Shown piece after piece: positions 1-8,028 of a stretch of DNA of 26,241 nt (within the stretch, counting starts at the first letter, position 1; every line of letters begins with the position of its first letter). Both the position numbers and the translations under genes were made by a program. Under the pieces are notes generated by a model. The model was not told the origin of the DNA. It made no database searches and saw only the letters and a list, made by a program, of their open reading frames with translations. Origin of the DNA: Stenotrophomonas sp. (GTDB lineage: Bacteria; Pseudomonadota; Gammaproteobacteria; Xanthomonadales; Xanthomonadaceae); contig DQIG01000281.1 of NCBI GenBank assembly GCA_003525885.1, positions 1,525 through 27,765 on the forward strand, in the 5' to 3' direction.

Positions 1-2531
1 GTGCGGATCATGTGCACGATCAGGGTCTGGGTCAGCAGGCCGACCACGAACCAGCCGGACTGGAACAGGCCTTGGTCGGCCGGCGTGCGTGCATCGAACA
101 CGTACCACATCAGCGCGAAGCAGGTCAGGTCGAAGATCGAGCTGATCGGCCCGAAGAACACCATGAAGCGGCCGATGTCCGCCGGGTTCCACTTCAGTGG
201 CTTGCGCACCAGCTCCTCGTCCACGTTGTCGAACGGAATGGCAATCTGCGAGATGTCGTACAGCAGGTTCTGCACCAGCAGCTGCAGCGGCAGCATCGGC
301 AGGAACGGCAGGAAGGCCGAGGCCACCAGTACCGAGAACACATTGCCGAAGTTGGAGCTGGCGGTCATGCGGATGTACTTCAGCATGTTGTTGAACGTGC
401 GCCGGCCCTGGATGACGCCTTCCTCCAGCACCATCAGGTTCTTTTCCAGCAGGATGATGTCGGCGGCCTCCTTGGCGATGTCCACCGCACTGTCCACGCT
501 GATGCCGATATCGGCTGCGCGGAGAGCGGGCGCATCATTGATGCCGTCGCCGAGGAAGCCGACCACCTTGCCCTGAGCGCGCAGCTCGCGCACCAGGCGC
601 TCCTTGTGCAGCGGCGTCAGCCGGGCGAAAACGCGATGGTGGTGCAGCGCCCGCGAAAGCGCGCCGTCATCCATGCGCTCGATCTGCAGGCCGGTCAGGA
701 TGGTGTCGGCGTCCAGTCCCACCTGCGCGCAGACACGGGCGGTCACCAGTTCGTTGTCACCGGTGAATACCTTGACCTCCACGCCATGTGCAGCCAGCGC
801 CTGCAGCGCCTGCGCAGCCGATTCCTTCGGCGGGTCCAGGAAGGCCACGTAGCCGACCAGGGTCAGGCTGCACTCGTCGGCCTGCGAGTAGGTGGTCTGG
901 CTGGCGGCGGTCTCCTTCATCGCCACCGCCACCACGCGCAGGCCCTGTTCGTTCAGTTCCTCGGTGGTCTGCCGCACGCGGGCCAGGCGGCGTTCGTCCA
1001 GCGGCATGTCCTGGCCGTTCTCGCGCACGGTGCTGCACACCGCCAGCATTTCTTCCACGGCTCCCTTGCAGATCAGCTCGTGGTGGTCCTCGCGCTCGGA
1101 GACCACCACCGACATGCGGCGGCGCTCGAAGTCGAACGGGATCTCATCCACCTTGTGGTAGTCCTGCGACAGCCGCAGCGAACTCTGCAGCTCCACGTGC
1201 TCCAGTACCGCACGGTCCAGCAGGTTGATCAGCCCGGTCTGGAAGTGGCTGTTGAGATAGGCGAACTTCAGCACGTCTTCCGAATCGTGGCCGAACACAT
1301 CGGTGTGGCGCTCCAGCGCAATCTTGTCCTGGGTGAGGGTGCCGGTCTTGTCGGTGCACAGCACCTCCATGGCGCCGAAGTTCTGGATCGCATCCAGGCG
1401 CTTGACGATCACCTTGCGTCGCGACAACAGCACCGCACCCTTGGCCAGGGTGGAGGTGACGATCATCGGAAGCATTTCCGGCGTCAGGCCCACGGCCACC
1501 GACAGCGCGAACAGGAACGCCTCGGTCCAGTCGCCCTTGGTCCAGCCGTTGATCAGCAGTACGAACGGCACCATCACCAGCGCAAAGCGGATCAGCAGCC
1601 AGCTGACACTGTTGACGCCGGCCTGGAACGCGGTAGGCGCACGGTCGGTGGCAGTGCTGCGCTGGGCCAGCGTGCCGAAGTAGGTGCGGTTGCCGGTGGC
1701 CAGCACCACGGCGGTGGCCGTGCCGGACACCACATTGGTGCCCATGAACAGCAGGTTGTGCTGTTCCAGCAGGCCGGCGAGGCCGTCGCCCGGGTGCGCG
1801 AACTTCTCTACCGGCAGCGATTCGCCGGTCATCGCGGCCTGGGCCACGAACAGGTCCTTGGCGGTCAGCACGCGGCAATCGGCCGGAATCATGTCGCCTG
1901 CCGACAGCACGATGTGGTCGCCGGGCACCAGTTCGCGGATCGGCAGGTCGAGCAGGCGTGCCGGGCGACGGCTGTGCAGGTGTGCGCCGAAGTACTGGTC
2001 GGCCACATCGGCAGCCTCGGTGCCGGGATTGCGACGCAGCACGCGCGCGGTATTGCCGACCAGTGCCTTCAGCCGCTCGGCGGCACGGTTCGAGCGACCC
2101 TCCTGCACGAAGCGGATCAGCGTGGACAGCAGCACCATCGCACCGATCACCACGGTGGCCTTGATGTCCTCGGTCAGCCAGGATACCGCCGCCAGCACGG
2201 TCAGCAGCAGGTTGAACGGATTGCGGTAGCACTGCCACAGGTGGCGCCACCACGGCAGCGGCTTTTCGTGATCCACTTCGTTGGGACCGAGCGTGGCCAG
2301 CCGCTCCTCGGCCTCATGCGGGCTGAGGCCATCGGCATGCGATTCCAGCGTGGCCAGCAGCTCGGATTCCTCCTGCTGGGCGAGGGTGACCAGGCCGGTG
2401 GTGAGCGCGAACGGCGCCGCTTCGGCGCTGCCCGGGCCAAACCCGGCTTCGGGCATCGCACGGCGGCGGAACAGGTTGCCTGCGCGACGGCTGCGCAGGA
2501 AGGCGTTGAACCAGGCGTTGAGCAGGCTCAT
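1..2531 (-). CDS. mgtA: Magnesium-translocating P-type ATPase MgtA (C-terminus cut by window edge)
   Basis: This inner-membrane P3-type ATPase imports Mg2+ using ATP. About 843 residues are visible; the last roughly 55 to 80 lie beyond position 1. Key motifs seen by reading the minus strand are the actuator TGES at residues 235-238, the phosphorylation motif DKTGT with the aspartate at residue 394 (base 1352), and the hinge motif GDGINDAPALR at residues 661-671, followed by the DIILLEKNLMVLEEG stretch typical of MgtA. Paired hydrophobic segments near residues 105-140 match TM1-TM2. The start at 2531 is supported by GAGGAG about 7 bases upstream. The gene lies 63 bp behind a 99-residue ORF and a short leader ORF, so the three are probably co-transcribed. 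The reading frame is open throughout the window, with no frameshift. Assignment to the MgtA family is firm; Mg2+ as substrate is inferred from the family. Confidence 0.95.
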   Translation of the reverse strand, partial: MSLLNAWFNAFLRSRRAGNLFRRRAMPEAGFGPGSAEAAPFALTTGLVTLAQQEESELLATLESHADGLSPHEAEERLATLGPNEVDHEKPLPWWRHLWQCYRNPFNLLLTVLAAVSWLTEDIKATVVIGAMVLLSTLIRFVQEGRSNRAAERLKALVGNTARVLRRNPGTEAADVADQYFGAHLHSRRPARLLDLPIRELVPGDHIVLSAGDMIPADCRVLTAKDLFVAQAAMTGESLPVEKFAHPGDGLAGLLEQHNLLFMGTNVVSGTATAVVLATGNRTYFGTLAQRSTATDRAPTAFQAGVNSVSWLLIRFALVMVPFVLLINGWTKGDWTEAFLFALSVAVGLTPEMLPMIVTSTLAKGAVLLSRRKVIVKRLDAIQNFGAMEVLCTDKTGTLTQDKIALERHTDVFGHDSEDVLKFAYLNSHFQTGLINLLDRAVLEHVELQSSLRLSQDYHKVDEIPFDFERRRMSVVVSEREDHHELICKGAVEEMLAVCSTVRENGQDMPLDERRLARVRQTTEELNEQGLRVVAVAMKETAASQTTYSQADECSLTLVGYVAFLDPPKESAAQALQALAAHGVEVKVFTGDNELVTARVCAQVGLDADTILTGLQIERMDDGALSRALHHHRVFARLTPLHKERLVRELRAQGKVVGFLGDGINDAPALRAADIGISVDSAVDIAKEAADIILLEKNLMVLEEGVIQGRRTFNNMLKYIRMTASSNFGNVFSVLVASAFLPFLPMLPLQLLVQNLLYDISQIAIPFDNVDEELVRKPLKWNPADIGRFMVFFGPISSIFDLTCFALMWYVFDARTPADQGLFQSGWFVVGLLTQTLIVHMIR

Positions 2532-2594
2532 GGGACTCTCCTCGAATGTCAGAGCCGGCCGGGGCCGGAACACGAACGGAACGGTTGGAACAGG

Positions 2595-2894
2595 TCAGGC
2601 GTGGCGCATCGCCAGCACCGCCGGCGACCACGGCTGCATGTGCAGGCGCTGGCTGCCTCCGATGCACAACGGCTTCATCGCATCGCGCAGGGGATAGGGC
2701 AGGTGGCGCAGCACATTGATGCGCTCGCTGATCGGCAGCAGCGACAGCGCGTCGGCCACCACGCGCGGCGAACCGAGCGAGAGCGAACGGGCAAACATGA
2801 CCGGGCCGTGCTGCAGCAGCTGGCTGCGCAGGGCGGCGACATCGCGCTCGCCGATCAGGCGGCGCAGGGTGATGTAGAGGATCTTGTAGGACAT
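2595..2894 (-). CDS. Small soluble protein resembling the MgtE N-terminal domain, upstream of mgtA
   Basis: This is a 99-residue protein with no signal peptide or membrane segment. Its middle part (about residues 16-70) reads as short amphipathic helices with a G-x-x-D-x-x-A-L-R start and the phrase LLPISERINVLRHLP. That resembles the repeated helices of the cytosolic N domain of MgtE-type Mg2+ channels, which senses intracellular Mg2+. No CBS domain or transmembrane part is present. The start at 2894 has GGAG about 10 bases upstream. The gene sits between a leader ORF (stop at 2939) and mgtA (start 2531), with gaps of 44 and 63 bp, which suggests one transcript and a role in Mg2+ response or in controlling MgtA. 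The MgtE resemblance comes from reading the sequence by eye and is tentative; otherwise the protein is uncharacterised. Confidence 0.7.
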   Translation of the reverse strand: MSYKILYITLRRLIGERDVAALRSQLLQHGPVMFARSLSLGSPRVVADALSLLPISERINVLRHLPYPLRDAMKPLCIGGSQRLHMQPWSPAVLAMRHA

Positions 2895-2938
2895 GGGGGC
2901 GATCTCCAGGCAGGCGGCACCTGTCGACCCCCCGTCAC

Positions 2939-3028
2939 TCAGGCAGACAGGGACCGGCGGGCAGGCGCCAGGAACAGGCGGATTGCGGGCATCAGGGGCG
3001 CGGTGCGCCCGGCAGGGTCGGGGTCCAT
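2939..3028 (-). CDS. Putative MgtL-like leader peptide (starts MDPDP) of the mgtA operon
   Basis: This short ORF of 29 residues begins MDPDPAGRTA and contains several further prolines. The start at 3028 is chosen because GGAG lies 6 bases upstream; an in-frame ATG at 3040 would add METQ but has only C-rich sequence in front of it. The enterobacterial mgtA leader peptide MgtL begins MEPDP. There, the alternating acidic and proline residues destabilise the translating ribosome when Mg2+ is low, which lets transcription continue into mgtA. The match in position (first ORF of an mgtA transcript) and in the D-P-D-P start makes the same role plausible here. The ORF ends 44 bp before the 99-residue gene. 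Translation and regulation are inferred. Confidence 0.6.
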   Translation of the reverse strand: MDPDPAGRTAPLMPAIRLFLAPARRSLSA

Positions 3029-3088
3029 CTGCGTCTCCATGAGGGGAGGGGCTGACCAGGATTGCCTTGGCCAGTGGCGCTATTGTCC

Positions 3089-3103
3089 GCCCCTGAATGG
3101 GGC
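3089..3103. other. Short GCCCC/GGGGC inverted repeat upstream of the mgtA leader
   Basis: Perfect 5-bp arms (3089-3093 and 3099-3103) flank the loop TGAAT. The repeat lies about 60 bases upstream of the leader start codon, in the region where the mgtA operon promoter should be. It could be part of an operator or chance structure in GC-rich DNA; no classical PhoP box was seen. Confidence 0.25.
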
Positions 3104-3125
3104 AGTCCTAGAGGCCCGTGGGTTA

Positions 3126-3153
3126 GCCGGGCTATACCTTGGTATAGCCCGGC
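3126..3153. other. Perfect 13-bp inverted repeat between the lipoprotein gene and the mgtA operon
   Basis: The arms at 3126-3138 and 3141-3153 are exact reverse complements (GCCGGGCTATACC and its complement), separated by TT. The repeat starts 34 bp past the stop codon of the EF-hand lipoprotein gene and lies upstream of the mgtA leader on the same strand. There is no T-run on either side, so it is not a standard intrinsic terminator. It does not start with GTAG and so is not a typical SMAG element. It could protect the 3' end of the lipoprotein mRNA, terminate weakly, or bind a regulator. Confidence 0.5.
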
Positions 3154-3186
3154 ATGCGTTGCGCCCATCGAGGGTTCAGTGATGGA

Positions 3187-3486
3187 TCAATGCGAAGCGC
3201 TGGTCTGCTTGCACACGTCATACTCGCCGCGGCTCAACTTCTGGTCGCGGTCGGTATCGCAGGCGTGCAGGCGCTCGGCCCAGTCCGGTGCCACTGCATC
3301 CACTTCCGCCAGGGTGACGATGCCGTCCTTGTCCTTGTCCAGCGATTCATACGGCGGTATCAGCTTCACTTCGGTGACGTCCTCGGCGGCGGTGGCCTTG
3401 CTCGCCTCCTGGGTCTTGGAACAGGCGCCCAGCAGCAGCCCGGCGGAGAGGGCGAGGACAACGGGAAGGTAGCGAATACCGGTCAT
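3187..3486 (-). CDS. EF-hand lipoprotein
   Basis: This 99-residue exported lipoprotein has a signal peptide with a hydrophobic core (residues 7-20) and the lipobox L-G-A-C, giving Cys22 as the lipidated residue. Two canonical EF-hand loops follow: DKDKDGIVTLAE and DTDRDQKLSRGE, each with D at positions 1, 3 and 5 and E at position 12. It should therefore bind Ca2+ or a similar divalent ion in the periplasm. The start at 3486 is preferred over the upstream in-frame start near 3606 because it places the signal peptide at the N-terminus and has GGAG about 8 bases upstream. It diverges from the RND operon and shares with it a 262-bp intergenic region that holds a CusR-like palindrome. The physiological role is unknown. 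Confidence 0.88.
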   Translation of the reverse strand: MTGIRYLPVVLALSAGLLLGACSKTQEASKATAAEDVTEVKLIPPYESLDKDKDGIVTLAEVDAVAPDWAERLHACDTDRDQKLSRGEYDVCKQTSASH

Positions 3487-3642
3487 GACAGGCTCCAGGA
3501 GTGGGGACGCGGGCCACGGTTGTGGATGGCCACGGCCGGATCTTCGGCTGGCGTCTGTAAGCGAGCTGCGAAGAACCGAACGGGTTGCCATGTAGCGGTG
3601 GGCCACCGTTCACCCGCAGGCCGCATGCACGCCCCAGCGGCA

Positions 3643-3660
3643 CCTGACGAAATTGTCAGG
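3643..3660. promoter_or_regulatory. CusR/CopR-like operator upstream of the RND operon
   Basis: CCTGACGAAATTGTCAGG has perfect 6-bp arms, CCTGAC and GTCAGG, around GAAATT. The inner 14 bases TGACGAAATTGTCA differ by one base from the E. coli CusR box core TGACAANNTTGTCA. The site is 88 bp upstream of the adaptor start codon and about 157 bp upstream of the lipoprotein start. The operon it precedes encodes a response regulator of the CusR type, so autoregulation is a natural reading. Binding is inferred from the sequence. Confidence 0.6.
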
Positions 3661-3748
3661 CAGGCGACAGCAAGGTGCCGGAGGCCAGCCGTGAGGATGG
3701 CGTCAGGCCCGCGCAGCCCCCGCGCCGGCACCGGTATGGACTTCTGTC

Positions 3749-4918
3749 ATGCGAATCCCCTTCCTGTCCGCACGAATGCGTCGCCGCCACCTGGCCCTGG
3801 GCGTGTTGCTGCTGGTGGTGCTGTCGCTGGTGATGCTGTTCCAGGGTGTGTCGCGCGGCGATGCGCAACCGGCCGGCGCACCGCCGCCGGTGCCAGTGGT
3901 GACCGGCCGTGTCGAGCAGCGCGATGTGGCGCATTGGCGCAGCGGCGTGGGCACGGTGCAGTCCCTGCAGAGCACCGTGCTGCGGCCGCAGGTCGACGGC
4001 GTGCTGACCGAGGTGCTGTTCGAGGAAGGCCAGAAAGTGCGCAAGGGGCAATTGCTGGCCCGCATCGATGATCGTGCGGTTCGCGCCGACCTTGGCAGCG
4101 CACAGGCTGCGGTGGTGCGCGACCGGGCCACGCTGGATGCCGCGCGCTCGGACCTCGCGCGGCTTCAGCACCTGTCCACCGACCAGCTGGTCTCGCGGCA
4201 GATGCTGGAGCAGCAGGCGGCCACGGTGCAGCAGTTGCAGGCCACCGGGCGTGGCAACCAGTCGGCGGTGGACGCAGCACAGGTGCAGCTGTCGTACACC
4301 CGCATCCTGGCGCCGATGGACGGCCGCATCGGTTTGCGCCAGGTCGACCCCGGCAACCTGGTGCGTGCCACGGATACGCAGGGACTGGTGACGGTGCAGC
4401 AGACCGATCCGATCTCGGTGGTGTTCGCGCTGCCACAGGACGCGTTGCCGCAGTTGCGGCAGGCGCTGGCGGCCGGCGACGTCGCGGTGCAGGCGCTGGA
4501 CCGCGATGGCGGCAGATCCCTGGCCGAAGGCACCCTGCAGGTGATCGACAACCAGATCGACGAGACCTCAGGCACGGTGCGGTTGCGTGCGCGATTCGCC
4601 AATGCCGACGACCGGCTGTGGCCCGGCCAGCTGGTCAGCGTGCGGGTACGCATCGGCCAGACCACGGGCGCCCTGGTGGTGGACGCCGCCGCGATCCAGC
4701 GCGGTGTCGAGGGCAGTTTCGTCTACCGCGTGGTCGGCGACGGCAGCGTCGAGGTGCTGCCGGTCACCGTCGGTGAAGCCGAGAACGGGCAGGTGGCCGT
4801 CCAGGGCGAATTGCGGGTGGGTGATGTGATCGTGCGCGATGGCCAGTCACGCCTGCGTCCGGGCGTGGTCGTCACTGAGGCCGGCGCACCGGTTGCCAAG
4901 GCCGGGGCCGCACCATGA
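3749..4918 (+). CDS. RND efflux periplasmic adaptor (MdtA-like membrane fusion protein)
   Basis: This 389-residue adaptor bridges the inner-membrane RND pump and an outer-membrane channel. Residues 14-34 form one N-terminal hydrophobic anchor with no lipobox cysteine. A barrel-sandwich half motif follows (about 62-92, V-L-R-P-Q-V-D-G-V-L), then an alpha-helical hairpin (about 100-175) rich in Q, L and A, the second half motif (SYTRILAPMDGRIGLRQVDPGNLV, about 180-205), a beta-barrel and a membrane-proximal domain. The layout and length match MdtA/AcrA. The start at 3749 has only a weak ribosome site; an in-frame ATG at 3776 (MRRRHLA) is a possible alternative. Its stop overlaps the pump start by 4 bp (ATGA). 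No outer-membrane factor gene follows, so it probably works with a TolC-like channel encoded elsewhere. Confidence 0.93.
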   Translation: MRIPFLSARMRRRHLALGVLLLVVLSLVMLFQGVSRGDAQPAGAPPPVPVVTGRVEQRDVAHWRSGVGTVQSLQSTVLRPQVDGVLTEVLFEEGQKVRKGQLLARIDDRAVRADLGSAQAAVVRDRATLDAARSDLARLQHLSTDQLVSRQMLEQQAATVQQLQATGRGNQSAVDAAQVQLSYTRILAPMDGRIGLRQVDPGNLVRATDTQGLVTVQQTDPISVVFALPQDALPQLRQALAAGDVAVQALDRDGGRSLAEGTLQVIDNQIDETSGTVRLRARFANADDRLWPGQLVSVRVRIGQTTGALVVDAAAIQRGVEGSFVYRVVGDGSVEVLPVTVGEAENGQVAVQGELRVGDVIVRDGQSRLRPGVVVTEAGAPVAKAGAAP

Positions 4919-7900
4919 GTGCCCGTGTCTCGCTGTCCAGCTGGTTTGTGAAGCACCCGGTGGCCACGACGCTGCTCACCCTGGCGGTGATCCTGCTCGG
5001 CGTGGCCGCCTTGCCGCGCTTGCCGGTGGCACCGTTGCCGGAAGCGGAGTTCCCGACCATCCGGGTCAATGCCAGCCTGCCCGGCGCCAGCGCCGAGACC
5101 ATGGCATCGGCGGTGGCCACGCCGCTGGAAACACAGCTGACCGGCGTGCCCGGTATCATCGAGATGACGTCGACCAGCGCGCTGGGCAGCACCTCCATCA
5201 CGCTGCAGTTCGACCTGGAAAAGAACATTGATACCGCTGCGCAGGAAGTACAGGCGGCGATCAATGCCGCGGCCGGGCGCCTGCCCAGCGACTTGCCGAA
5301 CCTGCCGACCTGGCGCAAGGTCAACCCGGCCGACAGCCCGATCCTGGTGCTCAGTGTGGTCTCGGCACAGATGTCGATGACCGAGCTGAGCGACCTGGCC
5401 GAGAGCCGCCTGGCGCGTTCAATCAGCCAGATCAGTGGCGTGTCCGAGGTCAACATCGTCGGCCAGCAGCGCCCGGCCATCCGTATCCAGGCGCAGCCGG
5501 AGCGGCTTGCAGCGATGGGCATGACCCTGTCCGACCTGCGTGGCGTGGCCCAGAACGCCAGTCTCAACCAGGCCAAAGGCGCGCTGATGGGCGAACAGCG
5601 CACGTCGACCTTCGAGGCCAACGACCAGCTGTTCGATGCCCAGGACTACCGGCAGCTGGTGGTCGCCTACCGGCAGGGTTCACCGGTCACGCTGGGTGAT
5701 GTCGCGCAGGTGGTCGACGGTGCCGAGAACGCCTATGTGCAGGCGTGGCCGAACGGGCAACCGGGCGTGGGGCTGATCATCAGCCGGCAGCCGGGCGCGA
5801 ACATCGTTCGCACCACCGATGCGGTGCTGGCCGCCTTGCCGGAGCTGCGCGCGAATCTGCCGGCCAGCGTCGACGTGGAAGTACTCAACGACCGCACGCG
5901 TACCATCCGCGCGTCGCTGCACGAAGTGGAAGTCACCCTGGTGCTGACCATCGTGCTGGTGGTGCTGGTGATGGGGTTGTTCCTGCGCCAGCTCTCGGCC
6001 ACGCTCATCGTCGGTGCGGTGCTGGTCGTAGCGCTGGTCGCCACCTTCGCCGCGATGTATGTGGCCGGCTTCAGCCTCAACAATCTCACCCTGGTCGCAC
6101 TGGTGGTGGCGGTCGGCTTTGTAGTGGACGACGCCATCGTGGTGGTGGAGAACATCCACCGTCATCGCGAGGCCGGGCTGGGACCCGTGGAAGCGGCACT
6201 GAAGGGGGCCGAGGAGATCGGCTTCACCGTGGTGTCGATCAGCCTGTCACTGATCGCGGCGTTCATCCCGTTGCTGTTCATGGGCGGCGTGGTCGGGCGC
6301 CTGTTTGCCGAGTTCGCGATGACGATCACGGTCGCGATCCTGATTTCCATCGTGGCCTCGCTGACGCTGGCGCCGATGATGGCCGCGCACCTGATGAAGC
6401 GCATGCCGGCCCATCGCGCGGGCCAGGACACACTGGCCGGGCGCCTGTTGGTTGGCTACGACCGCAGCCTGCAGTGGGCGTTGGGCCACCAGCGGCTGGT
6501 GCTGCTCGGCTTCGGCGCGACGGTGGCGGTAGCGGTGGCCTCGTACGTGGTGATCCCGAAGGGCTTCTTCCCGCTGCAGGACACCGCATTCGTGTTCGCC
6601 ACCACCGAAGCGGCACAGGACATCGGCTTCGAGGAGATGGCGGCCAAGCACCAGCAGCTGGCGAAGATCGCCGCCGAGGATCCCGCGCTGCAGGCCTACA
6701 ACCACGCCGTAGGGGCCACCGGTGGCAGCCAGACCCTGTCCAATGGCCGCTTCTGGTTCATCCTGAAGGACCGCGGCGACCGCGACGTTGACGTGCACGG
6801 CTTCATCGACCGGCTGCGCGCGAAGATGGCCAGTGTGCCGGGTATCACCGTGTACATGCGTGCCGCACAGGACATCAACCTCGGCGCAGGACCGGCACGC
6901 ACCCAGTATCAATATGCCTTGCGTGGGCAGGACAGCCGCGAACTGTCACGCTGGGCCGAGCAGTTGACCGAACGCCTGCGCGGGCTGCCGCAGCTGCGTG
7001 ATGTGTCCAACGACCAGCAGGTGGGCGCCAGCGTTACCCGGTTGCAGATCGATCGAACCGCAGCTGCACGCTTCGGCCTGACCGCCAACGATATCGACCA
7101 GGTGCTCTACGATGCGTTCGGCCAGCGCCAGATCAACGAGTTCCAGACCGAGACCAACCAGTACCGGGTGATCCTGGAGATCGCACCCGGCCTGCTTGGC
7201 GAGGTCGATGCGCTGTCCTACTTCCACCTGCGTTCGCCGCTGACCGGGCAGATGGTGCCATTGTCGGCGGTGGCGCAGGTGCAACCGCCGGGCAACGGGC
7301 CACTGTCGATCAGCCACAACGGCATGCTGCCGGCGGTGAACCTGTCGTTCAACCTGGCGCCGGGCGTCTCGCTGGGTGAGGCAGTCACCCTGGTCGAGCA
7401 GGCGCAGGCGCAGATCGGCATGCCCGACAGCATCAACGGGCGCTTCCAGGGCACCGCGCAGGCGTTCCAGGAATCGCTGGCCAGCCAGCCGTTGCTGATC
7501 CTGGCCGCGCTGCTCGCGGTCTACATCATCCTCGGCGTGCTGTACGAGAGCTTCGTGCACCCGCTCACCATCCTGTCCACGCTGCCGTCGGCCGGTATCG
7601 GGGCCGTGCTGATGCTGTGGCTGTGGGGCCTGGACTTCTCGATCATGGCGCTGATCGGCATCGTGCTGCTGATCGGCATCGTCAAGAAGAACGGCATCCT
7701 GATGGTCGACTTCGCGCTGGATGCCCAGCGCCATCGCGGGCTGACCCCGCTGCAGGCCATCCACGAGGCCTGCCTGACCCGCTTCCGCCCGATCATGATG
7801 ACCACGTTGGCGGCACTGCTGGGCGCCATTCCGCTGATGATCGGTTTCGGCACCGGTTCAGAGCTGCGCCAGCCGCTGGGCGTAGCGGTGGTCGGTGGCC

Positions 7901-8028
7901 TGCTGATCAGCCAGTTGCTGACCCTGTACAGTACCCCGGTGATCTACCTGGCCCTGGACCGGCTGTTCCTGCAGCGCCGACGCGAGCGCAGGGCAGCGGC
8001 CGGTGCCGCGCTGACGGAGCCCGGATGA
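4915..8028 (+). CDS. RND multidrug efflux pump (HAE-1 family, MdtC/MuxC-like)
   Basis: This 1037-residue inner-membrane drug/proton antiporter has the full RND length. The N-terminal TM1 begins at FVKHPVATTLL, and a first large periplasmic loop includes PTWRKVNPADSPILVLSV, characteristic of the MdtB/MdtC/MuxC branch. TM4 carries the proton-relay pair D405-D406 in GFVVDDAIVVVEN. TM10 has K924/K925 in GIVKKNGILMVDF, equivalent to the AcrB lysine 940 region. The VDDAIVVVEN form places it with hydrophobe/amphiphile (HAE-1) exporters and not with metal (HME) exporters such as CusA/CzcA. It overlaps the adaptor gene and the response regulator gene by 4 bp each, so translation is probably coupled. 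S. maltophilia has several named two-gene Sme pumps lacking an outer-membrane factor; which of these this is cannot be settled from the sequence alone. Confidence 0.95.
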   Translation: MSARVSLSSWFVKHPVATTLLTLAVILLGVAALPRLPVAPLPEAEFPTIRVNASLPGASAETMASAVATPLETQLTGVPGIIEMTSTSALGSTSITLQFDLEKNIDTAAQEVQAAINAAAGRLPSDLPNLPTWRKVNPADSPILVLSVVSAQMSMTELSDLAESRLARSISQISGVSEVNIVGQQRPAIRIQAQPERLAAMGMTLSDLRGVAQNASLNQAKGALMGEQRTSTFEANDQLFDAQDYRQLVVAYRQGSPVTLGDVAQVVDGAENAYVQAWPNGQPGVGLIISRQPGANIVRTTDAVLAALPELRANLPASVDVEVLNDRTRTIRASLHEVEVTLVLTIVLVVLVMGLFLRQLSATLIVGAVLVVALVATFAAMYVAGFSLNNLTLVALVVAVGFVVDDAIVVVENIHRHREAGLGPVEAALKGAEEIGFTVVSISLSLIAAFIPLLFMGGVVGRLFAEFAMTITVAILISIVASLTLAPMMAAHLMKRMPAHRAGQDTLAGRLLVGYDRSLQWALGHQRLVLLGFGATVAVAVASYVVIPKGFFPLQDTAFVFATTEAAQDIGFEEMAAKHQQLAKIAAEDPALQAYNHAVGATGGSQTLSNGRFWFILKDRGDRDVDVHGFIDRLRAKMASVPGITVYMRAAQDINLGAGPARTQYQYALRGQDSRELSRWAEQLTERLRGLPQLRDVSNDQQVGASVTRLQIDRTAAARFGLTANDIDQVLYDAFGQRQINEFQTETNQYRVILEIAPGLLGEVDALSYFHLRSPLTGQMVPLSAVAQVQPPGNGPLSISHNGMLPAVNLSFNLAPGVSLGEAVTLVEQAQAQIGMPDSINGRFQGTAQAFQESLASQPLLILAALLAVYIILGVLYESFVHPLTILSTLPSAGIGAVLMLWLWGLDFSIMALIGIVLLIGIVKKNGILMVDFALDAQRHRGLTPLQAIHEACLTRFRPIMMTTLAALLGAIPLMIGFGTGSELRQPLGVAVVGGLLISQLLTLYSTPVIYLALDRLFLQRRRERRAAAGAALTEPG

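Noticed and set aside
3126..3153. Intrinsic terminator for the lipoprotein gene
   Set aside because: The stem is strong but no run of T follows on either strand, so it is listed only as an inverted repeat.
12..3182. A 1056-codon open frame on the plus strand
   Set aside because: It lies opposite mgtA and its upstream genes, is full of H, Q, R and G in a way typical of antisense frames in GC-rich DNA, and shows no domain. The minus-strand MgtA has every catalytic motif.
3749..8028. Naming the pump as a specific Sme system such as SmeYZ, SmeGH or SmeMN
   Set aside because: Several S. maltophilia pumps have an adaptor and pump gene with no channel gene, and the sequence alone does not decide among them; no symbol was given.
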